Assembly (NCBI GenBank): GCA_035772735.1
Contig: JASDFA010000002.1
Span: 34,058,501 to 34,122,500, forward strand
Length of the DNA stretch: 64,000 bases
Direction of reading: 5' to 3'
Source: Datura wrightii
Taxonomy: Eukaryota; Streptophyta; Magnoliopsida; Solanales; Solanaceae
Shown here piece after piece: positions 22,728 through 33,945 of this stretch; the stretch's first letter is position 1; every line of letters starts with the position of its first letter. The notes under the pieces were generated by a model. It was not told where the DNA came from. It worked only from the letters and a program-made list of their open reading frames with translations, and did no database searches. The position numbers and the translations under genes were made by a program.

Positions 22728-23240
22728 TATAACACCCAAAAAGTCTCTAAGATTAGACCAGGGGGTTAAATAAGAGAAAACAGAAAAAATTGCACCAGAG
22801 TCACAGAACAACTCAAGGGACGAGCCATTGTGGAAAACAACAAATCCTAGTAAGCCTTGTTGTAGGCCTTTAGTCAATCCCCTCGCAGTAACAATGAGCC
22901 TAGAAATGACTCATTGGAGGATCCAATAGGCCGTCGTAAGCAGTCGTTGAGTAGAATCCAGTAAAGTGTCGGAGATGGTTCAGAGACAACGGGCAGGTAC
23001 AATGACCCGTTGGGGCGAGTAACGACCCGTTTTGGGGATCCGTTGTCTAAAGTTTGTAAGAAGGGTAGGCGAGGAAGTGATGACAACGGAAGAAGTAATG
23101 GGTCATCATTTTAGATAACGACCCATCCTATCGATTGTTGGTGAGAAAATCAGTTGAGTACCAGAGATGCCCTAGGAAACGACGAACGATCTAACGAGCC
23201 ATCGTATTCTACAACGACTCATTAGGACGGGTCATTGTAA
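20835..23240 (+). repeat. Arm 2 of a large inverted repeat
   Basis: The partner of 16563-18973. Homology runs through the LINE, across the junction into the LTR-B start and stops at 23240, within a few bases of the start of element C. Confidence 0.85.
22728..23235 (+). mobile_element. LTR-B fragment, sense, first 0.5 kb
   Basis: It starts TATAACACCCAAAAAGTC after the LINE end and contains the U3 word block (cgacccgtt, gacccattgg, acgactcatt). It is cut off by the 5' LTR of element C at 23236. The missing remainder is not found after the other end of element C at 43814, so this flank was not simply split by insertion. Confidence 0.7.
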
Positions 23241-25608
23241 TGACCCAGAAACCCTAAGACCAGACTCAAGAGTTGAAATTGAGAATATAGGATTTTCTGC
23301 ACCAAATCACAGAATAAGTCATCTTGTGACCCATTGGGTAGGCCACGAGTCGTGCATTGACTCGTGGGGAACGGTCTGAGCTTGGTTGAAAATTTGGAAA
23401 AAATTAGGGTGACCACGGGAGTGACCATGAGTCGTGGTCAACACCACGGGTTGTGATGTAATCCGTGGTCAGGAATAAATTAAAGACCGGGAAAAAGTAG
23501 GTACCGCACCTAACGACTAGGCAGCATGAGTCGTGGTCCATGCCACGACCCGTTAGGTGACCCGTGGTCCAGTATGGTTTGGGGAGTTGAGAATTTGGCA
23601 GTGTAGTTGATGAGTGGGTCACCACGAGCCGTTAGGTACAACACGAGTCATGGAGTCCCTCGTGGTGACCAATAGGAGGTTCTTGGACAGTGCACTCGAT
23701 GACCGTGACCATGAGTTGTGGTCACTAGGCACGAGCCGTTGAGTCCCTCATGGGGACTGACAGTCAGTTTTTCCTGCGAATTTCCTAAGGGTGTTTTAGT
23801 AATTTCCTAACCTCCTAGACCCTAAACTACGTCGTTTTGGGTTATTTCGGGGGGATTTAGAGGGACTAAGTGGTTTTACCCCTCATTCCCACTCAGATTT
23901 TAAGAGCAAGTTCTCTCTCAAGAGCTCTCAAGCAAGGTTTAGGGTTCCTCATCCATTGAAGCAATTCAAGCTTCCTTCTCTAGGAAATTTTTATCTAGGT
24001 ATGTGGAAATTCAACAAGGGAATAGTTCTTCCCTTGTATACCCAAAAGTCTTCCCTGTCTTCTCTATCAGTTCTAGCCCTGAAACTTTCGAATGTGAAGA
24101 AATTACTTGTCAGACTTCGTTTAATTCATGTGGATCATTATTTACGTTAATGGTAGATATTTTTCCACTAGGTTGTGACTATGTTATTGCTTGTTCCTGT
24201 AAAGTGAAATCTAGCCATAATCCTTGAATGTAGAAAGAGTAGAAAATATCATAATTTGCTTGATTCTATAAGTGTTGGGGATTCCCATAATGTTAGTTGT
24301 ATTGAAATCTCAGTCAGATTATTGTCAGTTTAATTTCATTCAAAATGTTAGAATATCCAGTGATAGTAAGAAATGTTAGCTGATCAGTTTGACTATAGAA
24401 ATTCTCAAGGAGTCAATAATGCCTTCCAGTTATCAGAATTAGACTCAGTATCAGTTTTAGTGGTTCTTTAAAAGGTCATGACACTTTCCGATAAGCAGCT
24501 CTGACCAGCCTTAAGACCCCAACTTAAGATTTCAGTTTGTTCTTTAGACGGTTATGATGCTTTCAGATAAGCAGCTCTGACCAGTCTTAGAATGCAGTTA
24601 CAGAATTTGGTCCGATAAGCTCTCAGGGTGCTTCCAGATAGGTATTCCTGACTAGTCTTGGAACCCAATTTTGAGCTATCAGCTTAGTTGTCAGTCTAGG
24701 ACTATCTAGTGGAAGTAGGCCTTGGGACCGAGTGGATTGAGGTTCCAGTGCACCCAGGTTACCAAAACTACGTTGCCACCATAGGATATATTTATATTGG
24801 CCTCATGGCCCTGGACCTATAATCATCCAGTTCATGCCTTTATACTCGGGAAAGGTATATTGGGTCCTATCGATGGGATGTTACATCGAACTCCCACATC
24901 TAGCTCACGTGGTTATATGTTGATTATAGACTCTCCAGACTAGTCAGCTTAGTTCAGTCTCAGATTAATCAATTCATATTAGTCCAGTACAGTACTTCAA
25001 ATTAGTATCTCAGATTTAGGGCATGTCCTTGACCATCAGATAGGGTCATTTAGACCATCTTAGATTATTACAGTTATTCAGTTTCAGTTGGTCATTGCAT
25101 GTCTTTTCAGTTCAATATTTTTCTTATTCCTTGTGTATGGTTTCTCTCACTTGCTCAGTACATTCAAAGTACTAACACATACCTTTTATGTTTTATCATT
25201 TTATGATACAACTGCAAGATCTTAGTCTCAGCCTCGTTAGCAGATCGATTTCTGAAGATTCCAGTAGCATCATTGGTGAGTCCTCATTTTCCGAGGATGA
25301 GATTTACTTTCTTTAGTAATCTTTCTTTTATTTAGATTTAGAGTTAGCTGGGGACCTGTCCTAGCAACTATCCAGTTGAAGTTGGCTTCAGACATAGACA
25401 TGGTTTCAGACTTTTAGCTTTATTTAAGATGTTTATAAACTTTATGATTCAGCTTTATTTTCATAAATGTTTTGTACTCTGACCTTAAAGCTTTCGCTAT
25501 TTATAGTTACTCAGAATGCCAGTATTATGATAGACCAATGGTTGACTTGGGGTTACTTGTGACTCCAAGTACCGTGTCCCACCCAGGGTGTAGACTTGGG
25601 GCGTGACA
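23236..25608 (+). repeat. 5' LTR of element C
   Basis: A 2373-bp LTR starting TGTAATGACCCAG and ending GGGGCGTGACA. The U3 part (23300-23760) is packed with variants of cacgagtcgtgg and gacccgtggt. The block cctaaactacgtcgttttg at about 23820 precedes the likely leader. Confidence 0.88.
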
Positions 25609-25612
25609 AACT

Positions 25613-25624
25613 TGGTATCAAAGT
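25613..25624 (+). other. Primer binding site of element C (initiator Met-tRNA)
   Basis: TGGTATCAAAGT starts 4 bases after the LTR end, as in element A; it matches the plant Met primer site TGGTATCAGAGC at 10 of 12 positions. Confidence 0.8.
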
Positions 25625-25840
25625 ACTAGGTTTAGAGTATCTTTGGATGTCTGAAAGCCACATCGAGTAGAGTCCTTTTCATGAGTGTGAAGCGCGGAAC
25701 ACTTATGACGAGGAGGCTATGAGATGTTGTTAGGAAAATTCTCTTTTATTCATACTTTTTATCATGCGTTGAAATTCAATTCCCGAATCGTTCCCCTAAC
25801 TCATGCTTTGTTTCATTTCAGTTAATTATGCTTCCATGAC

Positions 25841-28800
25841 ATGGTAATGGAAGAAGAGTCAGTAACGTCGCCGATCTATCCCACCAGCTCCAGTAGCCCC
25901 TCAGGACGACTCCGTGTCCACCGTAGAGTTCAGGAGGCTATCCAGCTACTCGCTCAGACACTTACCAATCAGGTGAACCAACAGGTGGGTCCGATCAATA
26001 ATAATGCATCCGCAGTAGCTGCCTGAGTTCAGGACTTCACTCGGATGAACCCTCCAGATTTCCATGGATCTAAGGTGGGAGAGGACCCACAAGAGTTCAT
26101 GGATGAGATTAAAATGATCACCCGAATTATGGGTGTCAGCTCCTCGGAGAGTGACGACTTGGTTGCCTACCAGCTGAAAGGAATGGGCCAGATCTGGTTT
26201 GAACAATGGAAGGAGGGGAGACCAGCGGGAGCAGGACCGGTGGAATGGGAGGAGTTTACTACAGCCTTCCTGGACAGATTCTTCCCTCAAAAGCTCAGGG
26301 AGGGAAAGGTGGTGGAATTCATGAACCTAAAGTAGGGCAACAGAATAGTACAAGAATATGCACTGGAGTTCACCAGGTTTTCTAAATACACTCCAGAGAT
26401 GGTAGCCGAGCCAGGGGCTCGCATGCTGAAGTTTGTGAATGGAGTTTCAAATTTGGTTCTTAAGGAGTGAAGGACAGTAATGCTTATCAAGGACATCGAT
26501 CTCTCCAACCTCATAGTTCATGCCCAATAAATTGAGGCAAAAAAATGAAAGATTTGGAGCGGGAGAACAAATGGTCCAAAATCAGCCATTAGAATATGGC
26601 CATCAAAGATTTGGCGATAGTAGCTGCCTACAGCAGTAGCAGCAGCAGCAGCAAGCTCCAACACCCAGTTTAGCCGGCGCCCCTACCTTCCGGTCTCGCA
26701 AAGATTGGAGGGATGGAGCATCTGGCCCTCAGTCCTAGAGCTTCAGCGCCAGCAATCGCTACCCAGCTTGCCCTAAGTGTGGCAAGAACCATCTAGGAGA
26801 GTTTCTTTAGGGTTAAGAGGGCTGTTTCGATTATGGACAACTTGGTTATCGGCTTAAGGAATGCCCGTCAGCAGGACGGGGAAGGTCACAATCCACTACT
26901 TCAGCAGCTCCAGCTAGCCGACCAGCTTAGTAGGCCAACACTTCAGGTACGAACAGCGGCTAGCGCCAAAACCATTTTTATGCATTATCTTCTCATCAGG
27001 ATCAAGAGAGCTCACCTGACGTGGTCACAGGTATGTTACACCTTTTTCATCTAGACTTATATGCCCTACTAGATTTAGAAGCCACACTTTCGTTCATGAC
27101 TCCCTATGTAGTAGTCCAGTTCAATATCAGTCCAGAGGTCCTCTCCTCAGTCTCCACCTTAGTTGGCGAGTCAGTTAGAGCCGGCTAGGTGTATAAAGAC
27201 TGCCTAGTCTCAATCTTGAATAAAGTCATTCGAGCTGACCTTGTAGAGTTAGACATGGTTGACGTCGGCCTCATTCTTGGTATGGATTGGTTACACTCCG
27301 GATATGCCTCAGTCGACTATAGAACTAGGGTCTTTGGGTTTCAGTTCCCTAAGGAGCCATCTTTAGAGTGGACGGGCAGTAGTTCAACGCCTAAGGGTCG
27401 GTTTATTTCCTACCTTAAGGCCAGAAAGCTTATTTTCAAAGGGTTCATTTACCATCTAGTTCGGGTAAAAAATTCTAGATCTTAGACCTCAACTATCAAG
27501 TCAATCCCAGTTGTCAGCGAGTTCCCTGATGTGCTTCTCGAAGATCTCCCCAGAGTCTCTCCTGATCGGGAAATAGACTTCGGTACAGACCTTCTCCTAG
27601 ATACTCATCCTATATCCATCCCTCCTTACAGAATGGCTCAAGCTGAGCTTAAGGAGTTGAAGGAGTAGCTAAAAAACCTTCTTGATAAAGGTTTTATCAG
27701 ACCCAGCATCTCTCCCTGGGGTGCTCCAGTATTATTCGTGTGAAAGAAAGATGGTACCCTCAGAATGTGCATCAATTACCGTTAATTAAACAAAGTCACA
27801 GTCAAGAACATGTATTCCATACCCAGGATTGACGACTTGTTGGATCAGCTTCAAGGAGCCAGTTGTTTCTCCAAAATCAATCTCAAGTCGGGGTACCATA
27901 AGTTAAGGGTCAGAGAGTGTGACACACCGAACACATATTTCAGGACTCGGTATGGTCACTACAAGTTCGTGGTTATGTCCTTTGGACTCATAAATGCCCC
28001 TTGCAGCTTTTATGGACCTGATGAATAGAGTCTTCAAGCAGTATCTGGAGATGTTCGACATCGTATTTATCGCCGACATTCTGGTATACTCTAGAAATAA
28101 GGAAGATCATGCTAATCACCAAAGGATAGTGCTTTAGGCACTCAGAGACCGCCGGTTGTTCGCCAAGTTCAGCAAATGTGAATTCTGATTGAAGTCTGTG
28201 ACTTCCTGGCTTATGTGGTCTCAGGTAAGGGTATTAAGGTTGATCCTCAAAAGATAGCAGTGGTGAAAGACTGGCCCAGACCTACCTCCCCAACCGAAAT
28301 AAGAAGTTTCTTGGGTCTAGTCAGTTATTACCGATGCTTTATGGAACGCTTTTCCTCTATAGCATCCCCTATGACTAGGCTGACTTAGAAAAAGGTGAAA
28401 TTTTAGTGGTCAGATGTGTGTGAGAAGAGTTTTCAGGAGTTAAAAACTCGACTCACTATTGCCCCAATGTTGACCCTACCAGAAGGATCAAATGGGTTTG
28501 TAGTGTATTGCGACACTTCCAGAGTTGGACTCGGTTGCGTTCTGATACAACGGGATAAGGTGATAGCCTACGCCTCCAGATAGCTCAAGGTTCATGAAAA
28601 GAACTATCTAAATCATGACCTGGAGTTGGCAGCGGTGGTGTTTGCGATGAAAATATGGAGACACTACCTGTACGGGGCTCACGTGGATGTTTTCACCGAT
28701 CACAAGAGCTGTTAGTACGTGTTTAGTTAGAAAGACCTAAATCTTCATTAGAGAAGGTGGTTAGAGCTACTAAAGGACTATGACATGAGAGTGCTATATC

Positions 28801-30426
28801 ACCCGGGTAAACCCAATGTGGTGGCTGATGACTTGAGCAAAGTGTGTATGGAGAGCATGGCTCATGTTGAGGAAGGCAAAAAGGAGCTGGAAAAGGATAT
28901 CCACAGATTAGCTCGGTAGGGAGTACAGTTGGTTGATACAGCTGAGGGCGGAGTAGTTGTGCAGAGTGGATCAGATTCCTCGTTAGTAGTTGAAGTTAAG
29001 TCAAGGCAGGATGAAGATCCAATATTGCATAAATTGAAGGAAGCAGTTCTTAGAAGGGAAGTGGAGGCTTTCTCCCAAGGGGTGATGGTGTACTTCGTTA
29101 CCAAGGTAGATTGTGCATACCGAATGTGGGTGATTTGAGATAGCAAATGCTGGCTGAAGCACATAGTTTGAGATATTCCATCCACCCTGGTGTTACTAAG
29201 ATGTATTGTGATTTACGGGATATTTACTGGTGGAACAGCATAAAGAGAGACATCGCTATATTTGTAGCCAAGTGCTCGAATTGCCAGCAAGTCAAAGTAG
29301 AACACCAGAGACTGGGAGGTATGACTCAGGATATCAGCATACCCACATGGAAGCGGGAAGAAGTAAATATGGATTTTATTACGGGCCTACCTCGGACTCA
29401 TCGGTAGCATGATTCAATCTAGGTGATAATAGACTGGATAACTAAGTCAGCACACTTCCTCCCAGTTAAAACTACAGATTCAGCTGAGGACTATGCGAGT
29501 CTTTATATCCAGGATTTAGTCAGACTTCATGGGGTACCCTTGTCCATTATCTAAAACAGAGGTACCCAGTTCACCTCTTACTTCTCAAAGTCCTTTCAGA
29601 AGGGACTTAGTACCTAGGTCAAGCTCAGCACAACTTTTCACCCACAAATAGATGGACAAGCTGAGTGACTATTTAGACCCTAGAAGATATGTTGAGAGCG
29701 TCCATGATCGATTTCAAGGGCAGTTGGGATGATCACTTGCCTCTCATCGAGTTTGCATACAACAATAGCTACCACTCCAGTATCCAGATGGCCCCGTTTG
29801 AGGCATTGTATGGTAGGAGGTGCAGATCTCTTATCAGGTGGTTTAAGGTTGATGAAGCTACTTTAATCGGGCCAAACTCAATTCATAAAGCTATTCAGAA
29901 GGTATAGCTTATCAGAGAAAGACTGATAACAACTCAGAGCCATCAGAAATCTTATACTAATGTGAGGAGAAGAGAATTAGAGTTTGCAGTGGATGATTGG
30001 TTTTTTCTGAAAATTTCACCCATGAAAGGGGTGATGAGATTTGAGAATAAAGGAAAGCTCAGTCTGAGATATATGGGACCCTACAAAATTCTGAAACGAA
30101 TTGGTAAGGTAGATTATGAGCTAGAATTACCTTTAGAGTTGGCATCTATGCACCTAGTATTCCATGTGTCACTATTGAAGAAGTGCATCAGTGATCCAAC
30201 TTCAGTTGTGCCATTGGATAGTGTGGGAGTGAAAGATAGTCTCTCGTATGAAGAGGTCCTAGTTCAGATCCTTGATCGTCAGGTTCGTAAGCTGAGGAAT
30301 AAGGAGGTAGCTTAAGTCAAAGTCTTGTGGAGGAATCAACAGGATGAGGGAGCTATGTGGGAGGCTGAAGCAGATATGATGTCTATATGCCCATATTTGT
30401 TCTCTTCTTGCTCAGCTTCAATTTAA
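25841..30426 (+). pseudogene. Gag-pol polyprotein of element C, inactivated
   Basis: Domains appear in the order of a chromovirus. Gag core: 26045-26530 (NPPDFHGSK, WFEQWKEG, FLDRFFP-KLREGK, TRFSKYTPEMV) with a stop at 26333-26335. Zinc knuckle near 26757-26870, with Cys and His positions partly lost. Protease near 27060-27300: the active-site Asp is followed by LEA instead of the usual Gly motif; ILGMDWL is kept. RT 27520-28190: FSKINLKSGYH and FGLINAP are clear, but the catalytic box at 28066-28077 reads FIAD (normally F-I-D-D). RNase H 28490-28850. Integrase with zinc finger at 29190-29300 (HPGVTKMY, CSNCQQVK), catalytic core to about 29700, and a chromodomain-like end at 30200-30400. Many stops and frameshifts throughout mean it is dead. 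The end is a TAA at 30424-30426. Confidence 0.88.
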
Positions 30427-30645
30427 GGTATCAATTTCCAGCTAAAACTCTTTTCAGTTCATATGTTCCAGTTTCTTTCATGTAAATGAATATGTGTATG
30501 ATTAGTAAATTCATTTTAGACTTGTGGTTCAGTTTGGAGGTAGTCATTCTGTTAGTTTTTAGCTTTCATGATTAGTATTTGAGTATAATAATCACAATTC
30601 TCTGCTTTCCTGTGTGTTTCCCAACATTCGAGGACAAATAGTTCC

Positions 30646-30658
30646 AAGTGGGAGATAT
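30646..30658 (+). other. Polypurine tract of element C
   Basis: The tract aagtgggagatat lies immediately before the 3' LTR start TGTTATGCC. The 220 bp between the pol stop and this tract is non-coding. Confidence 0.75.
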
Positions 30659-31372
30659 TGTTATGCCTTGAAAACCCTAAGACCAGATCCGGGAGTTGAA
30701 ATAGAAAAAACAGAATTTTCTGCACTAGATCACAAAATGAGTCGTCATGTGACTCGTGGGGTAGGACACGAGTCGTGAAATGACTCGTGGAGAACGGTCC
30801 GGACTTGGTTGAAAATTTGGAAAAAATAGGGTGACCATGGGTGTGACCATGAATCGTGGTCAAGAATAAATTAAAGACCGGGAAAAACTAGGTAGTGCAC
30901 CTAGCAGCTAGGCACCACGAGTCTTGGTCCATGCCCTGTCCCTGTTAGGTGACCCGTGGTCCAGTATGGTTTGGCGAGTTGAGAATTTAGCAGTGTAGTT
31001 GACGAGTAAGTCACCACGAGCCGTTGGGTACACCACAAGTCGTGGTGTCCCTCGTGGTGACCAACAAGAGGTTCTTGGGTAGTGCACTCGACGACCATGA
31101 CCACGAGTCATGGTCACTGGGCACGAGCCGTTGAGTCCCTCGTAGGGCTGGAAATCAGTTTTTCCTGCAAATTTTCTAAGGGTATTTCAGTAATTTCCTA
31201 ACTCCTAAACCCTAAACTACATTATTTTGAGTTATTTTGAGGGGATTTAGAGAGACTAAGTGATTTCCCCTCTCATTCCCACTCAGATTTTAAAAAAAGT
31301 AACGCAAGTTCTCTCTCAAGAGCTCTCAAGCAAGGTCTAGGGTTCCTCATCCATTGCAGCAATTCAAGCTTC
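30659..31372 (+). repeat. 3' LTR of element C, first piece
   Basis: It matches 23236-23970 of the 5' LTR, including the U3 words and the block accctaaactacattattttg, with a deletion in the U3. It is interrupted after GCTTC (31368-31372) by element D. Confidence 0.85.
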
Positions 31373-32788
31373 TGACCTTGGGAAAATTTATATGCCCAAG
31401 TGATACTCAAATGTGTCATTTTAGCCTTGTTTATCTATTGATGTTTATACATTCTCATGTGATTGATAATAAAATGTGAATTTATACTAACCAACATGAT
31501 TAGCGTTGTTTTGCAGGTGAAATACAATTTAGGGAAGCTAAAATGTGTGTTGGGAGAGATCGAGGTTGGAGTCGGATGCGAGCAAGGGAAAAAGCACTTG
31601 AAGGCACAAATTAAAGGGGCTCCGCAATGGAGCCGTGTCACACTGCCATCGCGGATGCCTTCTGCCTGGATATGGAATTTTTGCCTAATTCCAGTGAAGG
31701 TGCGCGTTGGGGCCGTGGCACGTTGGCCTAGCCCCGCGTTGCACGCCGTGCCACGTTGGGACTTAATACCTGGACAACCAAATTCCAGTAAGGGTCCGCG
31801 TCAGTGGCGTGTCACGGAGGCAGTGCTCCGCGATGCACTCCGTGACACGTTGCTTGTTATTCCGGGAAAAATTCCCACCAGTATAAATAGAACACTTAGG
31901 TTCATTTTTAATAATTCTGACTTGGTGGAGCAAGAACGTGGGTTACAGGCAGTTGAGGGGACGAAAATCTCAAGGTTTTTCTCTATCTCCTTCTTCTTTA
32001 TTTCAATTGCTTGTATGTTCAACACTCATTTAACGATGTTTAATCCACAAATGAGTGGCTAAATCCTCTTCTTGCTGAGGTTACGAACAATTGTATTGAA
32101 ATGTAATTATTGATCAATTGGGTTTTCATCTTTTCTTCCATGGTTGTTCTATTGATTCTTGTTCTTACTGCATTAATGTGTGGCCAACGTTAATGTACAT
32201 CTAAAAAGTCCGTTTTCACTCGAGAGAGCAAGAAATTTAAAAGTTGTGAATTAATAGGATATGATCTTTTCTTAGTTTGGAAAAATTGAGAATTGATTTA
32301 CCTTCAGGATAGAAATATACCTGAAAGTCGTATTAGTCAATTGAGGAATCGGTTTTGTATGGCTAGAACATGAATTTCGTTTTATCATAGAAATGTAGGT
32401 GGACGGTTCATGATTCTTAAGTTGGGTTAAATACGAGAGTTTTAATCCATTGGCAATAATTCTTGACTAGCAACCGAGGAAAGATTAACCAAAGTGTATC
32501 GTTAATTTGTTTCTATACATGTTCGTTTTAACCTCAGCATGCTCTAATTCATAGTTCAGACTCAAATTATATAATTGTTTTAGACTTAGTATAAAATTAG
32601 AAACCAAAATATTAAACTTTTCTTTACACTGTTGTCTGCATTTTTAGAGTAAAGTATAGTGACACTTGAGTAGATTGTTACCCTCGCCCAGTCCCTGTGG
32701 GATCGATACTTGGCTTACTTAAGCCACTTTACTACTTGTTCGACCACGTGCACTTGCGTGTAGCTATATACCCAAAAGCACCCGGACA
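31373..32788 (+). repeat. 5' LTR of element D
   Basis: A 1416-bp LTR, from TGACCTTGGG to CACCCGGACA. The opening ttgggaaaatttatatgcccaag is a near-palindrome. At 31610-31860 it carries gcgatgg, gtgtcacggagg and tccgcgatgca words, followed by ccagtataaatagaac (about 31880), a likely TATA box. The 199-codon ORF here is opened by chance: the matching stretch of the 3' LTR is broken. Confidence 0.88.
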
Positions 32789-32794
32789 AGTTTT

Positions 32795-32807
32795 TGGCGC
32801 CGTTGCT
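32795..32807 (+). other. Primer binding site of element D (Asp-tRNA type)
   Basis: TGGCGCCGTTGCT starts 6 bases after the 5' LTR. It is complementary to the 3' end of plant Asp-tRNA, the primer typical of Athila-group elements, and differs from the Met site used by elements A and C. Confidence 0.8.
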
Positions 32808-32933
32808 GGGGACTGGCAATTGGTAAAATTATTTTCTTAGTGTTAGTTTACAAATTCTATATAAGTGCTGACAACTTGGTCTTAGTGTTTGTTTTAATTC
32901 TTTTTTTATTTTTCTTCAGATACCCTTCTTGAC

Positions 32934-33881
32934 ATGACATCGTGGAATACAAATGGTTTAAGTGGTGGATACTCATATTTTGGCGAATCTTGTCTGAATT
33001 GCAAAGGACACCACACGTGGCAACACTGTAACACGTGCAATATATGTAGTGGTCAAGATGGCCATTGGGATGGCTATCCGAATGCATATTCCCCTCCCCC
33101 AAGCCCCTACTATGATCCTTCTGTTATTTTTAATGAATATAGGCATGCTGAAAATGAGGACTTGGGACGCCAAGCTCGAATAGAAAACATGCTGAAACAA
33201 CTCCTGGAGCAATCAGAAGCAATGAAGGAGGCGATGGCAGTATTGAGAATTCAGCAACAAGAGAATGCAGAGGCTCTAGAAAGGATGAGCGTTAAAGTCA
33301 CAGAGATGATTGCTGAGGCTGAAGCTTGTGATAAATTGCAGGTAACAGTTCTAACCGATATTCAAGAGGAAATACAAGAGGAAGACAAGGGTGAATTTTT
33401 GGATGAAGCCCAACAATTAGAATCTCTTGAGTGTCCCTGTGATGGGCTCACACTTATGGAAAATCCATTCATGAAAGAAGAGATAGAATATCCCCCAGTT
33501 GACATTAATGGAGAGATAGATGTCGATGCTGAGAAGGTGTATACAAGTAAGGAGGTCAAGCACAATGCAGTTTCAGAGTTGAGGTTTATTGGACCACACT
33601 CGAAGCATTTTTCGACATTAAGTTTGGTTGACAACATAGAAATAGAGTCTTCCAAGCTTATAGAGAAATGTCTAGAGAAGGACCAAGCCCCGTATATTTT
33701 GAAATTTGCTAACTCGGAGAGACAAAATGACTTCGCTTACTTAAGGGCCAATAAGTTCAAAAGGCAACATCTACTGCTTGGTCCTTACAATTTTTCACCA
33801 CCACCCCTGGAGCATAAGAGGAAATTAGAGAAGAAATTAGGGGTGAGATTCATATCCTCAAGGTGGAGGAAAAAGCGGTGA
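32934..33881 (+). CDS. ORF1 of element D, 315 residues, unknown function
   Basis: The longest open frame in the window, with a start ATG at 32934 about 130 bp after the primer site. The N-terminus carries a Cys/His cluster (CLNCKGHHTWQHCNTCNIC, residues about 21-40) that could bind zinc. Residues about 78-140 are rich in Leu, Glu and Gln with heptad spacing (QARIENMLKQLLEQ), a probable coiled coil. An acidic middle follows, and a basic tail ends SSRWRKKR. I do not recognise the family. By position it may be a gag-like or remnant gag-pol-end protein of an Athila-type element, since the conserved post-pol motif follows within 10 bp. The frame is intact, which contrasts with the decayed ORFs of elements A and C. 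Whether it is translated is unknown. Confidence 0.65.
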   Translation: MTSWNTNGLSGGYSYFGESCLNCKGHHTWQHCNTCNICSGQDGHWDGYPNAYSPPPSPYYDPSVIFNEYRHAENEDLGRQARIENMLKQLLEQSEAMKEAMAVLRIQQQENAEALERMSVKVTEMIAEAEACDKLQVTVLTDIQEEIQEEDKGEFLDEAQQLESLECPCDGLTLMENPFMKEEIEYPPVDINGEIDVDAEKVYTSKEVKHNAVSELRFIGPHSKHFSTLSLVDNIEIESSKLIEKCLEKDQAPYILKFANSERQNDFAYLRANKFKRQHLLLGPYNFSPPPLEHKRKLEKKLGVRFISSRWRKKR

Positions 33882-33884
33882 AAC

Positions 33885-33945
33885 TTGATATGTCGAGCCG
33901 CGACGGTAAACCAGGGGCTGTACGGGAAGCAACCCGTGAAATTTT
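33885..33945 (+). other. Athila/Tat-like post-ORF motif
   Basis: Directly after ORF1 comes tgtcgagccgcgacggtaaa, then ccaggggctg and gggaagcaacccgtg. A motif of this shape (cgagc...gacg-taaa...gc-gcttgggaggcaaccc) is, from memory, conserved just after the pol end of many plant Athila and Ogre-type elements. Its role is not established. Here it suggests that the pol genes were deleted upstream while the junction was kept. Confidence 0.5.

Noticed and set aside
23236..30426. Endogenous pararetrovirus or other integrated virus
   Set aside because: The order gag-protease-RT-RNase H-integrase-chromodomain between long LTRs, with primer sites and purine tracts, is that of Ty3/gypsy retrotransposons. 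No movement protein or coat protein of a plant pararetrovirus is seen.
31463..32062. 199-residue ORF in the 5' LTR of element D
   Set aside because: The matching part of the 3' LTR (38296-38733) is broken by stops, and the region is U3/R promoter sequence, so the opening is by chance.
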